From JALOLV01 sp046295175 (lineage in GTDB: Bacteria > Bacteroidota > Bacteroidia > Cytophagales > Spirosomataceae), in contig JBKBNY010000010.1 in assembly GCA_046295175.1 (NCBI GenBank), positions 124,001 to 188,000 on the forward strand: a DNA stretch of 64,000 nucleotides, given 5' to 3'. The position numbers and the translations under genes were made by a program. The notes under the pieces were generated by a model. The model was not told the DNA's origin, searched no databases, and saw only the letters and a program-made list of their open reading frames with translations. Numbering within the stretch: position 1 is the stretch's first letter; every line of letters begins with the position of its first letter. This document shows positions 54,801 to 63,523 of the stretch, one piece after another.

Positions 54801-57800
54801 CCAAATAGCTATACTTCACAAGCTCAAAATCCAGTAATATTTAGTGCTGCTCCATCAATGGCAGGCGTCTATACAGTTACTGTTACGAGCAACGGCTGTG
54901 TTGCAACGGCAACAACTCAAGTGGTAATCTCAGGAGGCAGTACTGGTGGCGGTAACAGTTGTACAGGTAGTTTTGTAGATAATGGAGGAGCATTGGCAAA
55001 TTATAGCAATAATCAAGATGTTACTCAAACTTTCTGTGCCGATATTGGTAAAAACCAAAGATTAACATTTACTTCTTTTGCTCTCGAAAACAACGCTGAC
55101 TTTTTATATGTATATGATGGCCCAAGTGTAAATTCGCCATTAATAGGTATTTACACAGGCACGAGTATTCCGAGTACCATAACGTCTTCAGAATCTTGCC
55201 TAACGGTTCGATTCACCTCAAATGCTACTAATACAGCCGCAGGTTGGGACGCTACCCTGTCGTGCGTGGACCCCGCAACATCTTGCGTAGGTCCAAACAT
55301 GACCTTTTCAAATCCGACGCTGATTTCGGGTACGGCTGGTGCTGATGGTGCCCAATATCGTTTTAGCAATATCTTACCTGGTGTTGATGGAATCATCACT
55401 ATCATGAGCCGTACTCACGCTGATATTTCGATTTTTGATATTGATGCCAATGCCGCAACTTACGGTGGATATGAATACGGTTTTCAACCATTGATTGATT
55501 ATAACTACGTCAATGGTGGTGGTAGTTTTGACCCCGCAGGTGAGAAAAGCGTAACATTTAAACTTGATTTTGTAAATGCTGGTACCACAACTGCACGCTC
55601 AATACCTGCATTAAACATGACTGCCATTGATGTAGATGGTAGTGGCGAAGCCAACGAAATCATGGAATTTATTGAAACGAGCGGTCATAATTATTTTGAA
55701 AGACAAACTACATCTACACTTACGATAACGGGAGCGAATTCGGGCGGTACAAATAAAGCTAAAGGTCCAATCACTAATTATCCAAATATCGACGAAACGG
55801 CATTTGATGTAATGATTGGTTATTATTATACAAACGTCAGTTCTATCACATTCAAATACGGAGCAGATTATGGTGGTTCTATATTTATGGGTGATATTGA
55901 CATCAATAACTCTGACGAAAAGCGTAGAAACTCACTTAGTTTTAAATGTTATAATCTAAACCTTCAATCTGCCATAAATATCTCTGGAACTGTCTGGAAC
56001 GATGCCAATGGTAGTGCAGCTAATACATTTAACAATATTTATACAAGTGGTGAGTCTGGAACAAATGCCAGTGGTGGTATCCATGCAGTCTTGACGAATT
56101 CGAGTGGAACGGTTATCCAAACAACTCCTGTAAGTGCCGATGGAACCTTCTTGTTTACAGGTGTCGCTGTCAATCAAAATGGTTTGCAGATTCGTATCAC
56201 CACATCAGCCGGAACAGTGGGTTCGGCAGCACCTGCAAGTGGTATTCCTTCTGGATGGATAAATACCTCTCCACTAACACACACCAGTTTTAATGTTACA
56301 ACTACCGATGTAGTAGGCAAAGATTTTGGTATTCAGAGACCTCCAACCAGCGATGATAAAACAGCTGCCTCACAAAATAACCCAGGTGGTACCATCAGAG
56401 TGCAAACCCCTTCATTGAGTGGGAATGACCCCGAAGACGGTGTGATGGGTACTGGTCAGACCTTTGTTATTAAGACATTACCAACCAATGGAATACTATA
56501 CTATAATAATGTTCCGGTGGTGGCAGGTCAGGTGATTAATTCTTACAATCCAACTTTATTGACCGTTGACCCCAACGATGGTGCATTGACCGTAACTTTC
56601 ACTTACGCCGCACGCGACAACGCAGGGTACGAAGACCTAACACCCGCTACCGTCACAATGCCATTTACTTGCCCATCTACAACATTGACTGCCACAAATG
56701 GCTCAAGATGTGGCACTGGTACCGTAGCATTATCTGTATCGGGTTGTTCTGGTGGAACAGTTTCGTGGTTCTCGGCTCTGACTGGTGGCTCAGCGTTGGC
56801 GACAGGATTAACCTATACAACTCCGAGTATATCAACAACGACCAATTATTTTGCTTCTTGTACCATAGGTGGCTGTAGTAGTGCTTCGCGTACTACTGTA
56901 ACGGCTACGGTAAATACCATACCAACAGCCACGGCAACGGGCGATATTGAGTGTGTGGGTTCGACTATTTCTCTGGCCGCCAGTGGTGGTAACAGTTATT
57001 CGTGGGTGGGGCCAGCTTCGTTTAGTAGCACGTTACAGAATCCAACGCGTACTTCTGCAACAACAGCAATGGGAGGTATCTACACAGTTACTGTTACTTC
57101 GGCTCAAGGTTGTACTGCTACTGCCACTGCAAGCGTATCGGTAGCTTCAATTACACTATCAAGCGTTGTAAGTGCTTGTATCAATCAGCCATTACAAGAT
57201 GTCGCAACAGTAGATGTAACAGTTTCATGGACAAACGCCCCTTCGGGTGATAGAATTCAAGTTATAATCAATGGCAAAACCGAGATTGTTGATGTAGCAG
57301 GAGGAGTGACTTCTCCACAAGTCATAAGATTTATTGTTCCAGCCAATGGCATTACCAATCAAAATATAACAGCTTCGTGGGTAAATCTTGCAGGATGTAC
57401 CCCTGTGACCTCAACATTTAATGCTCCAGCGGCTTGTTCGAGCGACAATCTATCCTGCGAAAAAATCCTATATCTCTGTGGTCCAGATAAGCCAGCCGAT
57501 GGCGATGCCTTCGACCACGGTTTCATTAATTATTTAATAAGCCAAAATGCCAACATCGTTACCCCTGCCTTCACAAAACCTGATGCCTCAGGATTTGGAT
57601 TGTATGATGTTGTTAATAATACTTCAGCGTTGAGTGTCAACCTAAATGACTATACAATGGTCATTGTGTCTCCTACAACTGAGGCAAACTTGGCAGTAGG
57701 CTTACTTAACGCACTCAAAGGGTACGCAGGAGGTGTTTTGATGATGAATTATACCGAAGCCGATGATTTAGGATTAACCAACGGAGCAGGTTTCTATAAT

Positions 57801-60800
57801 TTCCAAAATAATGCTTACATCAATAATACCAATCAGATACCAATCTATAACTACGATAATACAAATCCATCTTACAGCGAGGTTTTCACCGGAGGAAACT
57901 ATTTTGGTGTAGCAGATGCTTATCTATGGTTTGGTGCAAATAATATGTCTTCTGGTACAAATGGAATCTATTTTTACTACAGCCCTACAGATGTTTTAGC
58001 TGGTGTACCATCTACCCACGGAGCAAGAACTTATTTGGGTTATCACATGAATGGATTATACTCAAATTCGCAAAATGGAGGTGCAATGCCAGCACCAACA
58101 TCCAGCTATTTTGTACCATCCAAACATTTGACATTAGAAGGGAAATTATATTTTGACCAAGCCATCAGGAGTACAGCCACAAGCGTAAAAGTAACAGCTA
58201 CTGGCGATTCCAAATGTGCTGGTACTACAATAAATCTGACATCAACTGGGACAGGGGCCGTCTCCTATCAATGGGCAGGGCCAAATGGATTCAGTTCAAC
58301 CTTACAAAATCCAAGTATTGCAAACGCCACCTCTGTTAATGGTGGAATATACACTGTAACTGCTACAGGTGTAGGCGGGTGTACAGCAACTGCTACAGCC
58401 AGCGTGACAGTAACAACAATTGCCGCTCCGACTTCGGCGGGGGCGGCTCGCTGCGGAACGGGTACTGTCGCTCTCACTGCAACAGGTTGTGCAGGCGGTA
58501 CTATCTCGTGGTTTAGCTCTGCTACGGGTGGAGTAGCTCTTACAACGGGGGCGAATTATACGACACCGAGCATTGCTACAACTACTAACTATTTTATATC
58601 TTGTACTTTAAGTGGATGTACAAGCACTACTCGAAATACCGTTACGGCTACCATCAATACCATCCCAACGGCTTCGGCTACGGGTGATACCGAGTGTGTC
58701 GGTTCGACTATCTCTTTAACTGCAAGTGGTGGAAATACCTACGCTTGGAGTGGACCAAACGGGTTCAATTCAACCGTTCAGAACCCATCCATTCCTTCTG
58801 CCACTACTGCAATGGCAGGTATTTACACAGTTACTGTTACTTCGGCTCAAGGTTGTTCGGCAACTGCAACGGCTAATGTAATCGTCAATACCATTCCTGC
58901 TGCTCCGACTTCGGCGGGGGCGGCTCGCTGCGGAACGGGTACTGTCGCTCTTACAGCAACAGGTTGTGCGGGTGGTACTATCTCGTGGTTTAGCTCTGCG
59001 ACTGGTGGAGTAGCTCTTACTACTGGGGCGAATTATACAACACCAAGCATCGCTACAACTACCAATTATTTCGTAGAATGTACTCTCAATGGCTGTATCA
59101 GTGCTTCTCGTACTACCGTTACGGCTACCATCAATACTATCCCAACCGCTTCGGCTACGGGTGATACCGAGTGTGTCGGTTCGACTATCTCTTTAACTGC
59201 AAGTGGTGGAAATACATACGCTTGGAGTGGACCAAACGGGTTCAATTCAACCGTCCAGAATCCAACTATCGCCAGTGCAACTACTGCAATGGCAGGTGTT
59301 TACACAGTTACTGTTACTTCGGCTCAAGGTTGCTCGGCAACTGCCACAGCTAACGTAATTGTCAATACCATTCCTGCTGCTCCGACTTCGGCTGGGGCTG
59401 CCCGCTGCGGAACGGGTACTGTTGCCCTCACTGCAACGGGTTGTGCGGGTGGTACTATCTCGTGGTTTAGCTCTGCAACGGGTGGAGTAGCTCTTACTAC
59501 TGGGGCAAATTACACGACACCAAGTATCTCAACAACTACCAACTATTTCGTAGAATGTACTCTAAATGGCTGTATCAGTGCTTCTCGTACTACCGTTACA
59601 GCTACCATCAACACTATCCCAACAGCTTCGGCTACGGGTGATACCGAGTGTGTCGGTTCGACTATCTCTTTAACTGCAAGTGGTGGAAATACCTACACTT
59701 GGAGTGGACCAAACGGGTTCAATTCAACTGTCCAAAATCCAACTATCGCCAGTGCAACTACTGCAATGGCGGGTGTTTACACAGTTACTGTTACTTCGGC
59801 TCAAGGTTGTTCGGCAACTGCAACGGCTAACGTAATTGTCAATACACTACCTGCACCTGCCGTAACTGGCACAACTGTATGTGTCGGCGGTACTATTACC
59901 TTAAATGCTTCGGGCGGAACAAATTATAACTGGAACGGGCCAAATGGTTTTACCGCTACTGGTGCTACTGTTTCAAGAACTTCAGCGATAGCTACAATGG
60001 CAGGAGTATATACTATAACAGTTACTAATGCCAATGGTTGTACTGCTACTACTACTGCCGCTGTTGCTGTAAATAACTTACCAATCCCTACTGCCACTGG
60101 CTCAACGGTTTGCGTTGGTAGCCCTGTTAATTTAACATCATCAGGTGGTAATTCTTATTTATGGGCTGGGCCAAACTCGTTTACTTCAACGGCTCAAAAC
60201 CCAAGTATTGCCAATGCCACAACAGCGATGGGTGGGGTATATACCGTGACAGCTTATCAGATAAATGGTACTGCAACTAATATTGTAAGAAATATTACTG
60301 GATTCAATTCAGCTAATTTTTCATTTATCAATTCGACAAATTCATTTGGTGGTCCACAAAGTTTATTCAATGCAATTGACGATGATAATGCTAACTCATT
60401 CCACGCATCAATGGCAACATCTGGACAAACCTACGGTATTTCATATAACTTAGGAAGTGAGTATTATATATCAAACCTCTCAATTGACGCCCGCAACGAT
60501 TGCTGTACCGAAAGAGGAAAAGGCGGCGTGATGCAGGTCTATAATCAAGGAGTTTTGGTTTATCAGAGTAATACATTAACAGGTAGTGGAAACGGTGTAA
60601 TATCGGCGACTCCAGCCCCTAATGTAGTTGGAGACCAAGTAAGATATGTATTCTTGAATGGAGCGGCTACATCATCCGGAGAATTTCTGATTAATTTTAC
60701 TGAATGGAATATTGAAGGAAATCACATTTGTTCGGCAACTGCAACGGCTAATGTAATTGTCAATACCATTCCTGCTGCTCCAACTTCGGCGGGGGCGGCT

Positions 60801-63488
60801 CGCTGCGGAACGGGAACTGTTGCCCTCACTGCAACGGGTTGTGCAGGTGGTACTATCTCGTGGTTTAGCTCTGCGACTGGTGGAGTAGCTCTTACTACTG
60901 GGGCGAATTATACAACACCAAGCATCGCTACAACTACCAATTACTTTGTAGAATGTACTCTCAATGGCTGTATCAGTGCTTCTCGTACTACCGTTACGGC
61001 TACCATCAACACTATCCCAACCGCTTCGGCTACGGGTGATACCGAGTGTGTCGGTTCGACTATCTCTTTAACTGCAAGTGGTGGAAATACCTACGCTTGG
61101 AGTGGATCAAACGGGTTCAATTCAACCGTCCAGAATCCAACCATCGCCAGTGCAACTACTGCAATGGCAGGTGTTTACACCGTTACTGTTACTTCGACTC
61201 AAGGTTGTTCGGCAACTGCAACGGCTAACGTAATCGTCAATACCATTCCTGCTGCTCCGACTTCGGCGGGGGCTGCCCGCTGCGGAACGGGTACTGTCGC
61301 TCTCACAGCAACGGGTTGTGCGGGTGGTACTATCTCGTGGTTTAGCTCAGCAACGGGTGGAGTAGCTCTTACAACCGGTGCTAATTATACGACACCAAGT
61401 ATCTCAACAACTACCAACTATTTCGTAGAATGTACTCTAAATGGCTGTATCAGTGCTTCTCGTACTACCGTTACGGCTACCATCAATACTATCCCAACGG
61501 CTTCGGCTACGTCTAACACTCCTGTAACTGCTGGTGGTACTATTAATCTCACGGCAACGGGTGGAGGTACTTATAGTTGGACTGGCCCTAATAATTTTAC
61601 ATCGACCTTACAAAATCCAAATATTAGCAATATCAACGGCCTAAATGTTGGAATTTACACAGTAACAGTTACGGGTGTTGGTGGATGTTCGGCTACTGCT
61701 ACCACCGAAGTATTAATAAAATATACTGACCCAGGTGCTGTTGACTGTACCAATATCCCGACATTAAATTTTTCAAGCCCCACATTAATTTCTGGCACAG
61801 CGGGTGCAGTCGGTGCTCAATATAGATTTACCAATGTTACTTCTGGTACAGATGCTATCGTAACTATTCAGAGCAAATCACACTCAGATATTGACATTCT
61901 TGCCTTAGACGAACCTGCTGCCACTTATGGTGGATTGGACGCCGCCATGCAGCCAATCATTGATTATAACTGGATTAATGGTGGAGGCTCATTTGATGCC
62001 GCAGGTGAAAAATCGGTAACATTCAAGATAGACTTTGTAAATACTGGTACACTAACTCCAAAGAATATCCCTGTTGTAACTATGACGGGTGTTGATATTG
62101 ATGGTAGTGGAATCACAAACGAAGTACGTGAATTTATCCAAACTTCAAATTATCAAAGCTACGAAACCCAAAATCCGACTTCGCTCGCTTTATCAGGAAC
62201 TGCCAAAGCTAAAGGTGGGTATTTTTCATATTACGGAATCAATGATGCTATTCAAGATGCAATGATTTCATTCTTTTATCCAAATGTAAATAGTATTACC
62301 GTAACGTATGGAGCAGAATGGGGTGGAGCAACTGCCGATTTTGTAGATTTTGGATTACCAAATAGCGACGAAATACGATTGAATTCATTATCATTCAAGT
62401 GTTATGACTTGCCAAATATAGTTTGTGCTCCAGTAGTTGCTCCTACAGTAACCAATAATAGCCGCTGCGGCAACGGAACTGTAACTTTATCGGCTTCGGG
62501 ATGCACCAGCGGTACAATTTCATGGTACTCAAGTCTGACCGGTGGGACAGCCCTCGCAACAGGTGGCACATACACCACCCCTACTCTTACAAATACTACA
62601 AATTATTATGTAGAATGTCTCTTGGTAGGTTGCACAAGTAGCCCACGTACAATGGTAACTGCGACAATCAATACAATCCCAACAGCATCAGCAACTGGCG
62701 GTACATTCTGTGAGAGTGTAACTATTAATTTAACCGCATCGGGTGGTAGCACTTATTCGTGGATAGGGCCAAACGGATATACAGCAATAGGAGCTTCAAT
62801 ATCAAGAGGTCCGGCTACAGTGGCTATGGCAGGGATATATACAGTTACAGTAACCAGCACAGCCGGGTGTACTGCAACAACCACCGTCACGGTCACCATA
62901 AATACCTTGCCAAACTCTCCGACAGTTGCAAATATGCAACGTTGTGCAGCCGGAACCGTAACATTAACTGCCTCAGGTTGTTCGGGCGGTACTATTTCTT
63001 GGTTTGATAGTCAAAATGGTACCGCTGCATTAAATGTTGGCACAAATTTTGTGACACCTAATTTATCAGAAAGTAGGTTTTACTTTGCTTCGTGCTCTTC
63101 CAATAATTGTATAAGTCCAACCCGTACAACAGTTCAAGTTACCATCAACAGCCTTCCGGTTGCCGAAGCAACGGGCATTAACTCAACTTGCATGAGTAAT
63201 GTAGCGGCCAATAACGGAAAACTTGTACTATCTAAGTTTTTGAGTACCGACCAGTATTCATACAATTTAGGTTCGACTTATAACTCAAGTACTGCCACTG
63301 CATTGGTTACTATACCTGCAAATGGCGAAATTTTGACTGGAATTACCAATCCAGCTACCTCCCAGACCTACAATATTAGAATAGTGAATACTGCAGGCTG
63401 TCTCATTGACCGTAATGTAACAATCAGTAGAGCTTGCAATAACTGTCCACCCGACTATTGTGAAAAACCGACCGTAACCAAACAGTAA
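48849..63488 (+). CDS. Giant secreted mosaic surface protein (adhesin-like, 4879 residues)
   Basis: GTG start; signal peptide in residues about 20-41 (LGIVFLYFLALHQVFPQ). Approximate order: choice-of-anchor A domain (45-350); CUB (361-461); jelly-roll carbohydrate-binding-like domains (470-611, 704-851, 908-1051, about 1170-1335) with Ig-like modules between; PA14 (1569-1733, with ASDDYSELWLS); CUB 2 (2037-2139); a 220-residue unknown domain (2148-2368); SdrD_B-like and cadherin-like domains (2376-2600); an alpha/beta domain (2871-3111); tandem 159-residue Ig-like repeats; a discoidin-like insertion (about 3802-3960); a second copy of the unknown domain (4303-4521); more Ig modules. Probably an adhesin or matrix protein binding glycans. 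No classical T9SS C-terminal domain is seen. Confidence 0.9.
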   Translation: MIKICNILYFCYHSNIKPNIKLKSLGIVFLYFLALHQVFPQNPISGNQGFQVISEGNFTTANAYHIHGPLAVGGNMIINTPSMAEINMDNVGSYVFPGDGSANTGLLVKGSVTWTNGSAKVLNSKYIHVGNSTGSTSSNNGGTGLTQVLPSSTSYNNAIRIEGSTNQPTNVFQTVGFDFTTLFNNYRTNSTNLSTKANTVQLYNTSNAAIAGNTVSSSQGVRLKHLNFGVNYLNLTSASLNNISEFTFETDAIPSANKILIINVPITANFAWNNSNMAGISGLQGPHVLWNFYGSTTFNLTINTASMIVGTIFAPNMNLIKNGTGDTEGNLIAKTIQLGVGEIHDFQFSSDLNTFTVSSPINIFDTGGNSASYGDNQNYTVTYTATPGNVIKLSLSSFDTEAGYDFLKIYDGPNTSSPLLYTLNGTSFPQTIYSSGTTLTITFTSDDSVTSTGWAGTVESTSAPCNCTGSLLTNNSFENGITGWNYAGGNAYNGTGYQVCGSYNGYLEATTTNAWLWQQVSATAGSTYFLSFFGGTHNPAFSHFVRIGFYNSSNTMIGSNQVNVDYDVDTNNDIAYYSFSATAPAGTSYLRVEAYANGDFIKLDQMCLSTTSQGCTAPTVTAGSNSPVSVGGTINLTSSGGGTYSWVGPNGFTSTSQNPTRSSATTAMAGVYTVTVTGTSTCTASATVNVSVNSSSGFSCPGGCESLNLISNPQFEANLNSWTSTNGGTLTTGGGGTYGNFIELNVGDLAGTFTVFQDVNFSANAPYKFVGYAAKHGVNNLVRMYLEFYNGATYLSKTADFNVTKNYDGTFQTVNFEGTTPANTTKIRIVGWAQNNALKFDNVSLVGCTPCFAVSPSVSSICSGQSVTITASNCSGTVTWNTGATGTSITVSPSSITTYTATCNVISGNLLNNPGFEMGNLTSWDNWANTSITSVSSERYSGTFGAKVTATLSGGGFAQSYPTTPGESFTMTAWGRVNTATPWSGVGIQFFNSSYTGLGSTSVEINATSSFQQYTVTAVAPAGAAFAQTYSWSDVGAIMYLDDLVMTEVLSSSTSSTTISVNTSPTANAGSNSPVTSGGSINLTSSGGGTYSWAGPNGFNSTTQNPTRTGATAAMAGVYTVTVTAANGCTATATTNVTISGACSVTASATSNSPLCAGSTLNLTGSGSGGTSQQLATNGNFNSGNTGFLSDYTFPSFYNVTSNPISVWGWAPSCTAYGGSGNMMIGDGNGNANSRFWYQTVNVTAGVTYTLSFFAFDFWGGSVGAKLQWGVNGTKIGSVLNLSTGGCNTWQQLTTTWTATTTGTATFAIFNNEISGANNDFAIDEVSILNTTTYTYSWTGPGSFTSTQQNPTRTAVTSTASGVYTLSVTSNGCTATATTNVVVNTTTVPTTTGATRCGTGTATLTATGCSGTYNWYAAASGGTSLGTGASFTTPSISSTTTYFVDCTVGTCVSTRASAVATVNSAPITPVATVVSTGCTGSTGSINITNLPDGLSSNINGGAWTQYKESYTDLAAGTYTIGFQGTNGCNSSASFTVTTSTDNPLLSLAKTDPTCTTTGSITVTGSGGTTGLGDASYDLWLGISGETVPSLTSNANYPNSPSVSTMVGILEGYINSYDNFGGRISGYIVPPTTGTYFLWIASDDYSELWLSSNSNAANKALVASVGGWTGSREWNKFTTQKTAALNLVAGQIYYFEALYKEGGGGDHIAIGWARPGEGTTVPSEVITGKHVRPNIASSVTTPVYQYRINSGAFQSSNTFTGLAAGTYTITIQDAGGCTATSTIALSIAGLTAPTATGASRCGAGTVTLTASGCSGTYNWYAASTGGASLGTGATFTTPSLSTTTTYFVDCNNGTCTSTRNAATATINPVPAAPTTTDNSRCGNGTVTLTASGCSGGQINWFAAITGGSAIASNTATYTTPSLTAPTSVTYYVACTLGSCTSTTRTAITANAFAVPTATAGSNSPVVEDADIYLTSSGGNSYSWVGPNSYTSQAQNPVIFSAAPSMAGVYTVTVTSNGCVATATTQVVISGGSTGGGNSCTGSFVDNGGALANYSNNQDVTQTFCADIGKNQRLTFTSFALENNADFLYVYDGPSVNSPLIGIYTGTSIPSTITSSESCLTVRFTSNATNTAAGWDATLSCVDPATSCVGPNMTFSNPTLISGTAGADGAQYRFSNILPGVDGIITIMSRTHADISIFDIDANAATYGGYEYGFQPLIDYNYVNGGGSFDPAGEKSVTFKLDFVNAGTTTARSIPALNMTAIDVDGSGEANEIMEFIETSGHNYFERQTTSTLTITGANSGGTNKAKGPITNYPNIDETAFDVMIGYYYTNVSSITFKYGADYGGSIFMGDIDINNSDEKRRNSLSFKCYNLNLQSAINISGTVWNDANGSAANTFNNIYTSGESGTNASGGIHAVLTNSSGTVIQTTPVSADGTFLFTGVAVNQNGLQIRITTSAGTVGSAAPASGIPSGWINTSPLTHTSFNVTTTDVVGKDFGIQRPPTSDDKTAASQNNPGGTIRVQTPSLSGNDPEDGVMGTGQTFVIKTLPTNGILYYNNVPVVAGQVINSYNPTLLTVDPNDGALTVTFTYAARDNAGYEDLTPATVTMPFTCPSTTLTATNGSRCGTGTVALSVSGCSGGTVSWFSALTGGSALATGLTYTTPSISTTTNYFASCTIGGCSSASRTTVTATVNTIPTATATGDIECVGSTISLAASGGNSYSWVGPASFSSTLQNPTRTSATTAMGGIYTVTVTSAQGCTATATASVSVASITLSSVVSACINQPLQDVATVDVTVSWTNAPSGDRIQVIINGKTEIVDVAGGVTSPQVIRFIVPANGITNQNITASWVNLAGCTPVTSTFNAPAACSSDNLSCEKILYLCGPDKPADGDAFDHGFINYLISQNANIVTPAFTKPDASGFGLYDVVNNTSALSVNLNDYTMVIVSPTTEANLAVGLLNALKGYAGGVLMMNYTEADDLGLTNGAGFYNFQNNAYINNTNQIPIYNYDNTNPSYSEVFTGGNYFGVADAYLWFGANNMSSGTNGIYFYYSPTDVLAGVPSTHGARTYLGYHMNGLYSNSQNGGAMPAPTSSYFVPSKHLTLEGKLYFDQAIRSTATSVKVTATGDSKCAGTTINLTSTGTGAVSYQWAGPNGFSSTLQNPSIANATSVNGGIYTVTATGVGGCTATATASVTVTTIAAPTSAGAARCGTGTVALTATGCAGGTISWFSSATGGVALTTGANYTTPSIATTTNYFISCTLSGCTSTTRNTVTATINTIPTASATGDTECVGSTISLTASGGNTYAWSGPNGFNSTVQNPSIPSATTAMAGIYTVTVTSAQGCSATATANVIVNTIPAAPTSAGAARCGTGTVALTATGCAGGTISWFSSATGGVALTTGANYTTPSIATTTNYFVECTLNGCISASRTTVTATINTIPTASATGDTECVGSTISLTASGGNTYAWSGPNGFNSTVQNPTIASATTAMAGVYTVTVTSAQGCSATATANVIVNTIPAAPTSAGAARCGTGTVALTATGCAGGTISWFSSATGGVALTTGANYTTPSISTTTNYFVECTLNGCISASRTTVTATINTIPTASATGDTECVGSTISLTASGGNTYTWSGPNGFNSTVQNPTIASATTAMAGVYTVTVTSAQGCSATATANVIVNTLPAPAVTGTTVCVGGTITLNASGGTNYNWNGPNGFTATGATVSRTSAIATMAGVYTITVTNANGCTATTTAAVAVNNLPIPTATGSTVCVGSPVNLTSSGGNSYLWAGPNSFTSTAQNPSIANATTAMGGVYTVTAYQINGTATNIVRNITGFNSANFSFINSTNSFGGPQSLFNAIDDDNANSFHASMATSGQTYGISYNLGSEYYISNLSIDARNDCCTERGKGGVMQVYNQGVLVYQSNTLTGSGNGVISATPAPNVVGDQVRYVFLNGAATSSGEFLINFTEWNIEGNHICSATATANVIVNTIPAAPTSAGAARCGTGTVALTATGCAGGTISWFSSATGGVALTTGANYTTPSIATTTNYFVECTLNGCISASRTTVTATINTIPTASATGDTECVGSTISLTASGGNTYAWSGSNGFNSTVQNPTIASATTAMAGVYTVTVTSTQGCSATATANVIVNTIPAAPTSAGAARCGTGTVALTATGCAGGTISWFSSATGGVALTTGANYTTPSISTTTNYFVECTLNGCISASRTTVTATINTIPTASATSNTPVTAGGTINLTATGGGTYSWTGPNNFTSTLQNPNISNINGLNVGIYTVTVTGVGGCSATATTEVLIKYTDPGAVDCTNIPTLNFSSPTLISGTAGAVGAQYRFTNVTSGTDAIVTIQSKSHSDIDILALDEPAATYGGLDAAMQPIIDYNWINGGGSFDAAGEKSVTFKIDFVNTGTLTPKNIPVVTMTGVDIDGSGITNEVREFIQTSNYQSYETQNPTSLALSGTAKAKGGYFSYYGINDAIQDAMISFFYPNVNSITVTYGAEWGGATADFVDFGLPNSDEIRLNSLSFKCYDLPNIVCAPVVAPTVTNNSRCGNGTVTLSASGCTSGTISWYSSLTGGTALATGGTYTTPTLTNTTNYYVECLLVGCTSSPRTMVTATINTIPTASATGGTFCESVTINLTASGGSTYSWIGPNGYTAIGASISRGPATVAMAGIYTVTVTSTAGCTATTTVTVTINTLPNSPTVANMQRCAAGTVTLTASGCSGGTISWFDSQNGTAALNVGTNFVTPNLSESRFYFASCSSNNCISPTRTTVQVTINSLPVAEATGINSTCMSNVAANNGKLVLSKFLSTDQYSYNLGSTYNSSTATALVTIPANGEILTGITNPATSQTYNIRIVNTAGCLIDRNVTISRACNNCPPDYCEKPTVTKQ
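58428..59858 (+). repeat. Three tandem 477-bp repeat units within the giant gene
   Basis: Units at 58428-58904, 58905-59381 and 59382-59858 each encode 159 residues, beginning PTSAGAARCGTGTVALTATG and covering two Ig-like modules (Cys-rich GTVAL module, then the GDTECVGSTISL module). They are nearly identical in DNA as well as protein, with scattered silent differences. Confidence 0.9.
60780..61500 (+). repeat. Fourth and partial fifth 477-bp repeat unit
   Basis: A full unit at 60780-61256 and the first ~245 bp of another at 61257-61500, near-identical in DNA to those at 58428-59858. They are separated from the first block by other Ig modules and the discoidin-like insertion. Confidence 0.85.
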
Positions 63489-63523
63489 ATAAATTACGAT
63501 ACCACCCTTAAAATCAGGACACT

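Noticed and set aside
58428..61500. Evenly spaced repeats resembling an array
   Set aside because: The 477-bp units are in-frame protein repeats inside one open reading frame, not short repeats with variable spacers, so this is no CRISPR array.
48849..63488. Many further frames on both strands within the giant gene, including four similar 60-aa frames at 477-bp spacing
   Set aside because: They recur only because the underlying coding repeat recurs. No start context, domain or codon pattern supports them.
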